Shown here: positions 1 to 5,295 of the stretch, piece after piece
Numbering within the stretch: the first letter of the stretch is position 1
Layout of the letters: each line of letters opens with the position of its first letter
Origin: Candidatus Pacearchaeota archaeon
GTDB taxonomy: Archaea > Nanobdellota > Nanobdellia > UBA10117 > JABICX01
Length of the DNA: 31,006 nucleotides
Direction of reading: 5' to 3'
NCBI GenBank assembly: GCA_017609995.1
Contig: JAFCCX010000001.1
Span: 1-31,006, forward strand
Program-made: the position numbers and the translations under genes
The notes under the pieces: generated by a model
What the model was told of the DNA's origin: nothing
Seen by the model: the letters and a program-made list of their open reading frames with translations, nothing else
Databases searched by the model: none

Positions 1-960
1 GAATTCTTACTAGATGTGCGTCATTTATGGCTCAGAAGCAGAAAAATGCAGGCAGTTTTGAAGGTTAGAAGCAAGGTTTTCGAGGCAATTCACGAATATT
101 TCAAGAAAAAGGACTTCACACTTACACATATGCCGCTTTTAACAGCTGGAAGCGCAGAATCTGGTCCAGATTTGTTCAAAGTCAAATATTTTGATAAAAC
201 AGCTTACTTAAGCCAAACTTGGCAGCTTTATGCAGAGTCAATTCTGCCATCTATTGAGAAGATTTACACAATCACACCTGCTTTTAGAGCTGAAAAGTCA
301 AAAACATTCAGACATTTGACTGAATATTGGACAGCAGAAGCTGAAATGGCTTGGTGCGACCTAGATTGCTCTATTAAAATCACAGAAGAGCTAGTTGAAT
401 ATGTTCTTCAGAAGGTTGCTCGCGAATGTGCTAAACCTTTAGCTGTTTTGGGCAGAGATCTAGCTCAGTTAAAGCAAATTAAGAGACCTTTCCCTAGAAT
501 TACTTATGATAAAGCTCTTCAAATTCTTGCAAAAGATGGAATGAAGATTAAATGGGGGAAAGACCTCAGAACAGAAGAGGAAAGGCAATTGATGAAACAC
601 TACAAGAAACCTCTTGTTGTTACTCATTATCCAAAGAAAGTTATGGCTTTCTACAAGCCGCGGGATGCTAAAAAGCCAGAAACAGCTTTAGCATATGATA
701 TGCTTTGCCCAGAAATTGGAATAGAGCTAGTTGGCGGGTCTGAAAGAGAGCTTGATATTGCAGAATTAAAGAAATCTCTGAAAGATGTTGGTGAGGACCC
801 AAAGAAATACGCATTTTATTTTGACAGTCGGAAGTATGGTAAAGTTCCGCATGCTGGTTTTGGCTTAGGAATAGAAAGACTAATCTTCTGGATTTGCAAA
901 CTAGACCATATCAGAGATGCTATACCTTTCCCAAGAACAATTTCTAGAATTAAACCTTAA
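1..960 (+). CDS. asnS: Asparaginyl-tRNA synthetase, C-terminal catalytic part (5' end outside window)
   Basis: Class II aminoacyl-tRNA synthetase that charges tRNA-Asn with asparagine in the cytoplasm. The reading frame is open from base 1, and its first residues (EFLLDVRHLWLRS) match the hinge before the catalytic domain. The N-terminal OB-fold anticodon-binding domain therefore lies upstream of the window, and a GTG at 16 is not the start. Motif 2 is visible as FRAEKSKTFRHLTEYW and motif 3 as GFGLGIERLIFWICKL. The ending HIRDAIPFPRT..R..P is typical of archaeal AsnRS, whereas AspRS usually has FPRD, so I prefer AsnRS over AspRS. The stop codon overlaps the 3' end of the convergent gene at 957-1445. 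Assignment to the AsnRS/AspRS group is near certain; the Asn specificity is inferred from the motif 3 context. Confidence 0.86.
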   Translation, partial: EFLLDVRHLWLRSRKMQAVLKVRSKVFEAIHEYFKKKDFTLTHMPLLTAGSAESGPDLFKVKYFDKTAYLSQTWQLYAESILPSIEKIYTITPAFRAEKSKTFRHLTEYWTAEAEMAWCDLDCSIKITEELVEYVLQKVARECAKPLAVLGRDLAQLKQIKRPFPRITYDKALQILAKDGMKIKWGKDLRTEEERQLMKHYKKPLVVTHYPKKVMAFYKPRDAKKPETALAYDMLCPEIGIELVGGSERELDIAELKKSLKDVGEDPKKYAFYFDSRKYGKVPHAGFGLGIERLIFWICKLDHIRDAIPFPRTISRIKP

Positions 961-1445
961 CCTTCTTGAATTAGTTTAGAACGACTAACTAATCCCATTT
1001 CAACTAATCTATCTATCACTTCTCTTGTATCTTTAAGAGGTATACCTGTACGCTCAGCTACTGCTTCTGGTGTTTCAGGAAGAAGTTTAACATAACATCG
1101 TTCAGTTTCATTATCAATATGCATTATAGCATAATAAAAATCCCCAAAAACTAAACGTCCGTTACCTTCTTGATTAGCAAGAACTAATCCTAAAGTTCGT
1201 AGAGCACTTAGTTCACTTGTAGTTACATATTCACCTTTTTCATCAGATCGAAAATCGTATCTTTCACCATTAAATCTTAAACGATCCCCAAAACTAACAC
1301 TATTTTCATCAGCACTTTCAAAAATATAAAAATTATTACCTACTTTTAATAGAGACTCAGTTTCATCTCCTCCATCTATGAAGCCAATTTTTCCACTAAG
1401 CCCACCCATTTCTTTTTTAGTTAGGGTTTGATTTGAATAATCCAT
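957..1445 (-). CDS. Unrecognised 162-aa protein with a possible C-terminal winged-helix segment
   Basis: I do not recognise this protein. It is acidic, has no membrane segment and no signal peptide. The first 110 residues look like beta-strand-rich sequence with many Gly/Asp turns. The last ~40 residues (TPEAVAERTGIPLKDTREVIDRLVEMGLVSRS) have the spacing of a helix-turn-helix of the winged type: helix, turn at TGIP, recognition-like helix, then a short wing. That suggests a DNA-binding or docking role, but it is only a pattern. The ATG lies about 20 nt downstream of a minus-strand TATA-like element (around 1465-1475), consistent with a leaderless mRNA. It converges on asnS with a 3-nt overlap of the two stop regions. 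Confidence 0.7.
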   Translation of the reverse strand: MDYSNQTLTKKEMGGLSGKIGFIDGGDETESLLKVGNNFYIFESADENSVSFGDRLRFNGERYDFRSDEKGEYVTTSELSALRTLGLVLANQEGNGRLVFGDFYYAIMHIDNETERCYVKLLPETPEAVAERTGIPLKDTREVIDRLVEMGLVSRSKLIQEG

Positions 1446-1480
1446 ACTAATACTTAGTTACGAAAGATATAAAAAACTAG

Positions 1481-1564
1481 TGGCAGGGACATGATTCGAA
1501 CATGCGAAGGCACTAAGCCACAGGATCTTAAGTCCTGCCCCTTTGACCACTTGGGTACCCTGCC
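1481..1564 (-). tRNA. tRNA-Leu (anticodon UAA)
   Basis: Read on the minus strand, the acceptor stem is GGCAGGG/CCCTGCC with discriminator A. The anticodon arm is CAGGA-CTTAAGA-TCCTG, giving anticodon TAA. A long variable arm (GGC/GCC stem) identifies a class II tRNA, and the T-arm is GCATG-TTCGAAT-CATGT. Length is 84 nt with no intron, and CCA is not encoded. A TATA-like TTAAAAAC element sits roughly 25 nt upstream on the minus strand (near 1586-1594). Confidence 0.96.
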
Positions 1565-1565
1565 G

Positions 1566-1685
1566 TAATATTCTGGGTCTAATTTAGTTTTTAAGTGTTT
1601 CCACGACCATAGAGAGTGGAAGCCAGCGAATTCTGAAAGAGCGTGTTTCCGATAGTTTTAAAAGTAAGTTTTCCAGTTGTTTTGT
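1566..1685. other. Divergent intergenic region between tRNA-Leu and the first adenylate kinase
   Basis: This stretch of 120 bases contains the minus-strand promoter of tRNA-Leu and a plus-strand TATA-like TTTTAAAA at 1656-1663, 23-30 nt before the adk ATG. Between them is a small hairpin, TTCCAC/GTGGAA (about 1598-1615), and the octamer GTGTTTCC occurs twice. I see no complete C/D or H/ACA guide RNA boxes and no reading frame worth calling. Confidence 0.4.
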
Positions 1686-2372
1686 ATGGTTAAGAAAATA
1701 TCCAAAAAACACATCAGGAACGTAATAATTGTAGGTAAACCTGGTGCTGGAAAAGGTGTTAGAGCAGAAATTCTAAGTTCTGAATTAAAGTTGAAACACC
1801 TTTCAACAGGTGATATTTTCAAAGAAATTCTAACAAAGAAAACTCCACTAGCAACTAAAGTTAGAAAATATTACGAAGCTGGACATCTTGTTCCAGACAA
1901 AATTGTGAATGAAGTTTTCGCAGAATATTTCAAAAAACATGATTACAAAGGCTGTATTTTAGACGGCTTTCCGAGAAATGTTTCACAAGCAAAGTTCTTT
2001 ATGAAACTTTTAGAAAAAAAAGGCAGCGGTGTTGATATGATTATTCTTTCTCACAGAGAAGATAAGGATATTGTTGAGCACATTATTCACAGACATGATT
2101 GTTTAGATTGTAATAAGATCTATCATATGCAAGATAACCCACCAAAGAAAACAGGAGTATGCGATATTTGTGGTGGAAAAGTTACTCAAAGATCTGATGT
2201 TCACAAAATCAAGATGAGACTTGATGTTTTTAGAAAAGAAATCGAGCCAATGATTGATTGGCTGAAAAAGCACGATGTTCATTTTATAATGGTCCCTGGA
2301 AAAGTTGATCCTTACAGCCAGAAAGCTATACGGGAATCTGTAATGAAAGAACTCCGCCGTGTTCTAAATTAG
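1686..2372 (+). CDS. adk: Adenylate kinase family protein, divergent copy with zinc lid
   Basis: Nucleoside monophosphate kinase of the adenylate kinase fold, expected to interconvert ATP + AMP and 2 ADP in the cytoplasm. The 228 residues include the P-loop GKPGAGKG (17-24), STGDIF of the NMP-binding site, DGFPR, and an inserted lid with four zinc-ligand cysteines (C139, C142, C159, C162). The ATG at 1686 is chosen over an upstream TTG because it sits about 25 nt from a TATA-like element. Several family residues differ: the Thr usually following GKG is Val, the Arg of STGDxxR is Lys, and the lid RxDD is RSDV. A second adenylate kinase with more canonical motifs starts at 30510. This copy may therefore have different NMP specificity or reduced activity; that is inference. 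Confidence 0.85.
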   Translation: MVKKISKKHIRNVIIVGKPGAGKGVRAEILSSELKLKHLSTGDIFKEILTKKTPLATKVRKYYEAGHLVPDKIVNEVFAEYFKKHDYKGCILDGFPRNVSQAKFFMKLLEKKGSGVDMIILSHREDKDIVEHIIHRHDCLDCNKIYHMQDNPPKKTGVCDICGGKVTQRSDVHKIKMRLDVFRKEIEPMIDWLKKHDVHFIMVPGKVDPYSQKAIRESVMKELRRVLN

Positions 2373-2383
2373 ACATAGAAACG

Positions 2384-2392
2384 CTTTTAAAC
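2384..2392 (+). promoter_or_regulatory. TATA box for tRNA-Arg
   Basis: CTTTTAAAC lies 23-31 nt upstream of the tRNA 5' end. The same spacing of similar elements is seen before tRNA-Tyr and tRNA-Asp in this window. Confidence 0.6.
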
Positions 2393-2414
2393 CAACTTTC
2401 TGCCTTATTTTTAT

Positions 2415-2486
2415 GGGCCCATAGCATAATGGATAGTGCGGCCGGCTTCGGACCGGTTGATGGGGGTTCGAATCCTCCTGGGCTCA
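2415..2486 (+). tRNA. tRNA-Arg (anticodon UCG)
   Basis: Acceptor stem GGGCCCA/TGGGCTC with discriminator A. The anticodon arm is GCCGG-CTTCGGA-CCGGT, giving anticodon TCG, which reads CGA, a commonly used Arg codon in this window. The T-arm is GGGGG-TTCGAAT-CCTCC. Length is 72 nt, with no intron and no encoded CCA. Confidence 0.97.
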
Positions 2487-2489
2487 CTA

Positions 2490-2512
2490 GAAACTTTTTC
2501 AAAAAAAGTTTC
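2490..2512. terminator. Hairpin between tRNA-Arg and tRNA-Glu (possible terminator or processing element)
   Basis: A perfect 10-bp inverted repeat GAAACTTTTT/AAAAAGTTTC with a 3-nt loop lies directly after tRNA-Arg. The T-rich arm could stop transcription, or the hairpin could separate the two tRNA precursors. No function is demonstrated by the sequence alone. Confidence 0.45.
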
Positions 2513-2527
2513 ATCAAAAAACGATCT

Positions 2528-2644
2528 GCCCCTGTGGTGTAGTCCGGTTAATCATACCAGCCTCTCAAGCTGGTGACTCGAGTTCAAAGCGAGCTTCGCT
2601 CGGTTTACTACGAACGAAGTTTGGAGAAAATCTCGGCGGGGGCA
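2528..2644 (+). tRNA. tRNA-Glu (anticodon CUC) with a T-loop intron
   Basis: Acceptor stem GCCCCTG/CGGGGGC (one T-G pair) with discriminator A. The anticodon arm CCAGC-CTCTCAA-GCTGG gives anticodon CTC. The T-stem is TCGAG (2578-2582) pairing with CTCGG (2632-2636), but the sequence between the two strands is 49 nt rather than 7. Removing 42 nt restores a normal T-loop, TTCAAAT. The mature tRNA would be 75 nt; CCA is not encoded. Without allowing for the insertion the gene looks truncated after the anticodon arm. tRNA-Asp at 5119 has the same arrangement. Confidence 0.9.
2588..2629 (+). other. Intron in the T-loop of tRNA-Glu (42 nt)
   Basis: The insertion splits the T-loop after TTCAA or TTCAAA; the exact site is ambiguous by a few nt because of the A runs at both ends. 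It contains a CGAGC-TTC-GCTCG hairpin. Its CGAG (2590-2593) can also pair with the exon CTCG (2632-2635), as expected for the central helix of a bulge-helix-bulge motif cut by archaeal tRNA-splicing endonuclease. The boundaries given assume a site between tRNA positions 58 and 59. Confidence 0.75.
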
Positions 2645-2649
2645 TACAA

Positions 2650-2841
2650 TTATATACACCGTGTAGAATTATCAAATTTTTTACTTATGAAAGAAGGGTC
2701 ATCATCTGGAATGATTTCTAAGGCAATATCGCCATCATCACCATCATCTTCAACAGCTAGAATTATTTTTACCTTTTCAGCAAGCTCTTTAACTAGCTTA
2801 TCTTCCACTCTTTTCCAATTAATATTCATTTTTTTAGGCAT
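2650..2841 (-). CDS. Small acidic hypothetical protein (63 aa)
   Basis: I do not recognise this family. The frame starts MPKKMNINW and encodes a Lys/Glu-rich helix (about residues 10-28), then an acidic stretch rich in D/E (EDDGDDGDIALEIIPDDD). It ends 6 nt from the 3' end of tRNA-Glu, tail to tail. It is divergent from the zinc-ribbon gene at 2892 with a 50-bp shared promoter region. A start at the second Met (MNINW) is possible. Its amphipathic content and clean fit between promoter and tRNA suggest a real gene, but it is short. Confidence 0.5.
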   Translation of the reverse strand: MPKKMNINWKRVEDKLVKELAEKVKIILAVEDDGDDGDIALEIIPDDDPSFISKKFDNSTRCI

Positions 2842-2862
2842 TAGGACTGGTAGATAGGAACG

Positions 2863-2871
2863 CTTATAAAT
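2863..2871 (+). promoter_or_regulatory. TATA box for the zinc-ribbon gene
   Basis: CTTATAAAT lies 21-29 nt before the ATG at 2892, which implies an mRNA with little or no leader. Confidence 0.6.
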
Positions 2872-2891
2872 TCTTATATGGCCTACTAGAC

Positions 2892-3278
2892 ATGACAGCA
2901 TTGAAAAGACCAAAATCAATGGATGAGTTAGCTTATTACACTCGCAGAGCAATTGGAACTGGAAAGGCAGAATTATGGGTTTTCAAAGAGAAATGCTCAT
3001 GTGGCGCTTTACCAAAAAAGCCAAAGATGCGAGCTCCAACTTACGAATGTAGTTGTGGAAAAAGTATTCCAAAAGATGAATATGAAGAGAAGCTAACAGC
3101 AAGTATAGTATATACTTGTCCGCATTGTAATTTTTCTGGTGAAACACAAGTCCCATTTCATAGAAAGAAAGTAACTATTTTTGATGAGAAAAAACAAAAG
3201 AAAGTTCGAGTAGAGTCTGTAAGATTTCAATGTGAAAAGTGTGGAAAAGATATCGATGTTACAAAGAAGATGAAGTAG
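2892..3278 (+). CDS. Zinc-ribbon protein (128 aa)
   Basis: The protein carries four pairs of metal-ligand cysteines: CSCG near residue 35, CSCG near residue 54, CPHC near residue 77 and CEKC near residue 115. They alternate with short beta-rich segments, so one or two zinc ribbons are likely. The N-terminal half has a basic helix (ALKRPKSMDELAYYTRRAIG). There is no membrane segment. Zinc-ribbon proteins of this layout in archaea are mostly nucleic-acid or ribosome associated, but I cannot assign a specific role. The 3' end overlaps the small minus-strand gene 3259-3423 by 20 nt. Confidence 0.8.
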   Translation: MTALKRPKSMDELAYYTRRAIGTGKAELWVFKEKCSCGALPKKPKMRAPTYECSCGKSIPKDEYEEKLTASIVYTCPHCNFSGETQVPFHRKKVTIFDEKKQKKVRVESVRFQCEKCGKDIDVTKKMK

Positions 3279-3423
3279 AATCATCTTTCTTTTTCTTAGC
3301 GTCTTCATAATTTGTTTTGTTTAGAGCAACTGTTTCAGCTTGGTCAATTATTTTTTCAGAATCTGAAAAAGCTAAACCCATATCTTTCAGAATTTTCCGT
3401 AGTTCTTCTTTTCGGTCTGTCAT
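3259..3423 (-). CDS. Very small coiled-coil-like protein (54 aa)
   Basis: Translation of the minus strand gives MTDRKEELRKILKDMGLAFS, then SDSEKIIDQAETVALNKTN, and a Lys/Asp/Ser-rich tail. Heptad-like hydrophobics (L, I, L, M, L) point to one amphipathic helix followed by a second short helix. A minus-strand TATA-like CTTTATATT (around 3449-3457) lies about 26 nt before the ATG. It overlaps the end of the zinc-ribbon gene. I do not recognise a family. Confidence 0.5.
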   Translation of the reverse strand: MTDRKEELRKILKDMGLAFSDSEKIIDQAETVALNKTNYEDAKKKKDDSTSSSL

Positions 3424-3502
3424 TAAGCTGCCTAAAACAAACTTGAATATAAAGTTTTAGGTTAAGAAAGGTTTAATAATTCTCTGAACAGTTGAAATTT
3501 AT

Positions 3503-3574
3503 GCCTCTGTGGCTCAGCGGTAGAGCGCGTGCTTGGTAAGTGCGAGGTCGCGGGTTCGATTCCCGCCAGAGGCT
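3503..3574 (+). tRNA. tRNA-Thr (anticodon GGU)
   Basis: Acceptor stem GCCTCTG/CAGAGGC with discriminator T, usual for archaeal tRNA-Thr. The anticodon arm CGTGC-TTGGTAA-GTGCG gives anticodon GGT. The T-arm is GCGGG-TTCGATT-CCCGC. Length is 72 nt, with no intron and no encoded CCA. Confidence 0.96.
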
Positions 3575-3611
3575 TAGAAAGTTTTTTATTGTTCTAGTGT
3601 TCTTCTTTTGC

Positions 3612-4733
3612 ATGTCAAAGAGATGGCTAGGCCTATTTTTCATATTCATATTAATCACCGGTATTGGAACTGCTTATGCGTTGCCTGATTTAATTATAGA
3701 TTTCTCTCCAAAAGAAGTTGAAATACAACACGATGAGACTGCACTCTTTGATGTTGAACTAACTAATAATTATAATGTTCACCAGAACATTTCAATTCCA
3801 ACACCAAGAACTGATTGGAATATTTACATTAGTGATTATTTCCTTCAGATTCCGCGTACTGTTTCTAAAAACACAACAATAGCAATAACTCCACCACCAG
3901 ATGTAGAAGCAGGTGAATATGGAATTTATATTGAATTTAATTCAGAAACAAGCCCAGAAGTTAGTACATACAAATATTTCCAAGTGAAAGTTACAGATGA
4001 CGGTCCAGGAATTACACCACCACCAAGAAGAGAAGCTTTGGTAACTGAATCTTCTGAAAAGGGTTTTCTAACAGAAACATTTACAGTTACTATTCTAAAT
4101 ACTGGAACAATGAATATCTCTGATAAATATTCTGTTTCAATTGAATCTCCTGATTACTTTTTCTTTAGTGCATTACCACTACAAACAATGTCTAAAAAAA
4201 TAGATAGTATACAAGAATACACTTGGTATTATGAGCTTATACCTGGAGAAGAAGATACAATTACTTACAAAATATCCTATCTTCCTTTACTTATTGCTGG
4301 AATCTTAATTGTATTTGCAGCATTTATGCTCGCATTCTATTACATAACTAGATTTACATTAAAGAAAGAGATTGTTATGAAACCAACTAAGAAAAAAGAC
4401 GAACATAGAACAATCAAAATAAGACTTAACTTGAAAAATAATACATACTCTGATCAGAAAAACGTTGTTCTAAGAGACAGTGTTCCTTCTCCATTAAAAG
4501 TTACTGAGAACTTTGGAACACTTGAACCAACAATACGGAAATCAAAAGGACATAAAGTTCTAACTTGGAAATTTGATAAATTAGAACCAAGAGAAGAGCG
4601 AGTTGTTTCTTATGAACTTAAATCATCAATGGAAGTAATCGGAAAAATCCTTATTCCACAAGCAGTTGCAAGCCAGAAAGTTGGTAAGAAACTTGAACGA
4701 ATTTATTCTAGAATTTCTAGGAAAGATAAGTGA
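3612..4733 (+). CDS. Membrane-anchored Ig-like (CARDB/NEW3-type) surface protein
   Basis: The 373-residue protein starts with a signal peptide (about 1-24, basic MSKR then hydrophobic core, cleavage near AYA-LPD). Residues 25-220 are beta-strand-rich with spacing typical of CARDB/NEW3-like Ig folds (DLIIDFSPKEVEIQHDE, TFTVTILNTGTMNISDKY) and a proline-rich linker TPPPRR near 135-140. One transmembrane helix follows at about 223-248. A cytoplasmic part of about 125 residues contains a second beta-rich unit (LRDSVPSPLKV, LTWKFDKLEPREERVVSYEL). The frame is open further upstream into tRNA-Thr, so the ATG at 3612 was chosen because it begins the signal peptide. Function unknown; a cell-surface or envelope role is inferred from topology. 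Confidence 0.8.
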   Translation: MSKRWLGLFFIFILITGIGTAYALPDLIIDFSPKEVEIQHDETALFDVELTNNYNVHQNISIPTPRTDWNIYISDYFLQIPRTVSKNTTIAITPPPDVEAGEYGIYIEFNSETSPEVSTYKYFQVKVTDDGPGITPPPRREALVTESSEKGFLTETFTVTILNTGTMNISDKYSVSIESPDYFFFSALPLQTMSKKIDSIQEYTWYYELIPGEEDTITYKISYLPLLIAGILIVFAAFMLAFYYITRFTLKKEIVMKPTKKKDEHRTIKIRLNLKNNTYSDQKNVVLRDSVPSPLKVTENFGTLEPTIRKSKGHKVLTWKFDKLEPREERVVSYELKSSMEVIGKILIPQAVASQKVGKKLERIYSRISRKDK

Positions 4734-4761
4734 TTTCTAAGGTTAGATATTAACCCAAACG

Positions 4762-4770
4762 TTTATAAAC
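4762..4770 (+). promoter_or_regulatory. TATA box for tRNA-Tyr
   Basis: TTTATAAAC sits 23-31 nt upstream of the tRNA 5' end and matches the archaeal TATA consensus well. Confidence 0.7.
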
Positions 4771-4792
4771 CAAAATTAAGGAAAAATAGTAA

Positions 4793-4899
4793 CCCCTCGT
4801 AGCTCAATGGTAGAGCGCACGGTTGTAGATTGGTTTACCAGCTAATAACTGGTCCGTGCAGATCCCGTGAGGTTCCTGGTTCAAATCCGGGCGAGGGGA
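4793..4899 (+). tRNA. tRNA-Tyr (anticodon GUA) with a canonical intron
   Basis: Acceptor stem CCCCTCG/CGAGGGG with discriminator A; the C1-G72 pair is the archaeal tRNA-Tyr identity element. The anticodon stem is CACGG/CCGTG and the anticodon is GTA at 4825-4827. A 35-nt insertion follows position 37. The T-arm is CCTGG-TTCAAAT-CCGGG. The spliced length is 72 nt. Confidence 0.95.
4829..4863 (+). other. Intron of tRNA-Tyr (35 nt, position 37/38)
   Basis: The intron lies at the standard archaeal site one base 3' of the anticodon. It folds on an ACCAG/CTGGT hairpin with loop CTAATAA. It ends with GTCCGTGCAGAT, which holds a second CCGTG identical to the exon anticodon-stem strand, so an alternative pairing with CACGG is possible before splicing. 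Confidence 0.8.
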
Positions 4900-4900
4900 C

Positions 4901-5056
4901 TTATTTTTTAGTCTTCTTTTTTTTGATCCATCCGCCACCTTTCTTTTTGACCCAACCTGTTGCTGCACTGCAAACTGCCCAAGGATTTACTTTCTTTTTC
5001 TTTCCCTGGTTTTTTCGCGTAACATCTTTGACACACTTTTCTAATATTTTTGGCAT
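4901..5056 (-). CDS. Small lysine-rich protein with PWAVCSA motif (51 aa)
   Basis: Translation gives MPKILEKCVKDVTRKNQGKK, then KVNPWAVCSAATGWVKKKGG and a Lys-rich end. The core N-P-W-A-V-C-S-A resembles a widespread class of tiny proteins found in phage and archaeal genomes (consensus around AYAICTAS), whose function is unknown to me. It ends one base from the 3' end of tRNA-Tyr, tail to tail. A TATA-like TTGTATAAT lies upstream on the minus strand near 5068-5076. The fit to a known motif makes this the best supported of the tiny genes here. Confidence 0.65.
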   Translation of the reverse strand: MPKILEKCVKDVTRKNQGKKKKVNPWAVCSAATGWVKKKGGGWIKKKKTKK

Positions 5057-5087
5057 GAAATAAGAGCACAATTATACAATAAAAAGA

Positions 5088-5096
5088 TTTATAAAT
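5088..5096 (+). promoter_or_regulatory. TATA box for tRNA-Asp (and possibly the RNA polymerase operon)
   Basis: TTTATAAAT lies 23-31 nt upstream of the tRNA-Asp 5' end. Because rpoH starts only 27 nt after this tRNA, the same promoter may also feed the rpo operon. Confidence 0.65.
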
Positions 5097-5118
5097 GGCT
5101 TATCGGAGTCAAAATTAT

Positions 5119-5268
5119 GCCCTGGTGGTGTAGCGGCTATCATCTCAGCCTGTCGAGCTGAGGACTCGAGTTCGAGCGTAATTCAGGGGACCAACGAAGC
5201 GAAAATATTATAAACGCTTCGAATAACACAAATATACCTTGAATAAACCGAAAATCTCGGCCAGGGCG
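5119..5268 (+). tRNA. tRNA-Asp (anticodon GUC) with a T-loop intron
   Basis: Acceptor stem GCCCTGG/CCAGGGC with discriminator G, the Asp identity base. The anticodon arm TCAGC-CTGTCGA-GCTGA gives anticodon GTC. T-stem strands are TCGAG (5166-5170) and CTCGG (5256-5260), separated by 85 nt instead of 7. Removing 78 nt gives a normal T-loop TTCGAAT and a 72-nt tRNA. The D-arm (TGGTGTAG) and T-stem sequences match those of tRNA-Glu at 2528, which carries its insertion at the same point. Confidence 0.9.
5176..5253 (+). other. Intron in the T-loop of tRNA-Asp (78 nt)
   Basis: The insertion is placed between tRNA positions 58 and 59; the boundary could shift by one or two nt. It contains a perfect 7-bp hairpin CGAAGCG/CGCTTCG (5195-5201 and 5215-5221) around an A/T-only 13-nt loop. 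A second pairing of TTCA-GG with CCTTGAA is possible. The last six bases before the T-stem strand (GAAAAT) are also found at that place in the tRNA-Glu intron. The loop ATATTATAAA resembles a TATA box, which could be chance. Confidence 0.75.
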
Positions 5269-5295
5269 CTTTAATTCCTTTAGGAGCGTGTCAAA

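Noticed and set aside
1594..1650. Possible C/D box guide RNA between tRNA-Leu and adk
   Set aside because: Only one CTGA-like box is present and no C box (TGATGA) is seen.
2573..2857. Plus-strand open frame starting within tRNA-Glu
   Set aside because: It runs through the tRNA T-arm and intron and is antisense to the acidic small gene; the serine-rich translation is typical of a shadow frame.
3540..3611. Upstream extension of the membrane protein into tRNA-Thr
   Set aside because: The extension translates the tRNA itself; the signal peptide begins at the ATG at 3612.
4830..5063. Plus-strand open frame of 77 codons over the tRNA-Tyr gene
   Set aside because: It starts inside the tRNA intron, runs through the T-arm, and is antisense to the small PWAVCSA gene; the amino-acid content is T-rich noise.
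5202..5214. Reading the tRNA-Asp intron as a homing-endonuclease intron remnant
   Set aside because: At 78 nt it is far too short and has no coding potential; an archaeal BHB-type intron explains it better.
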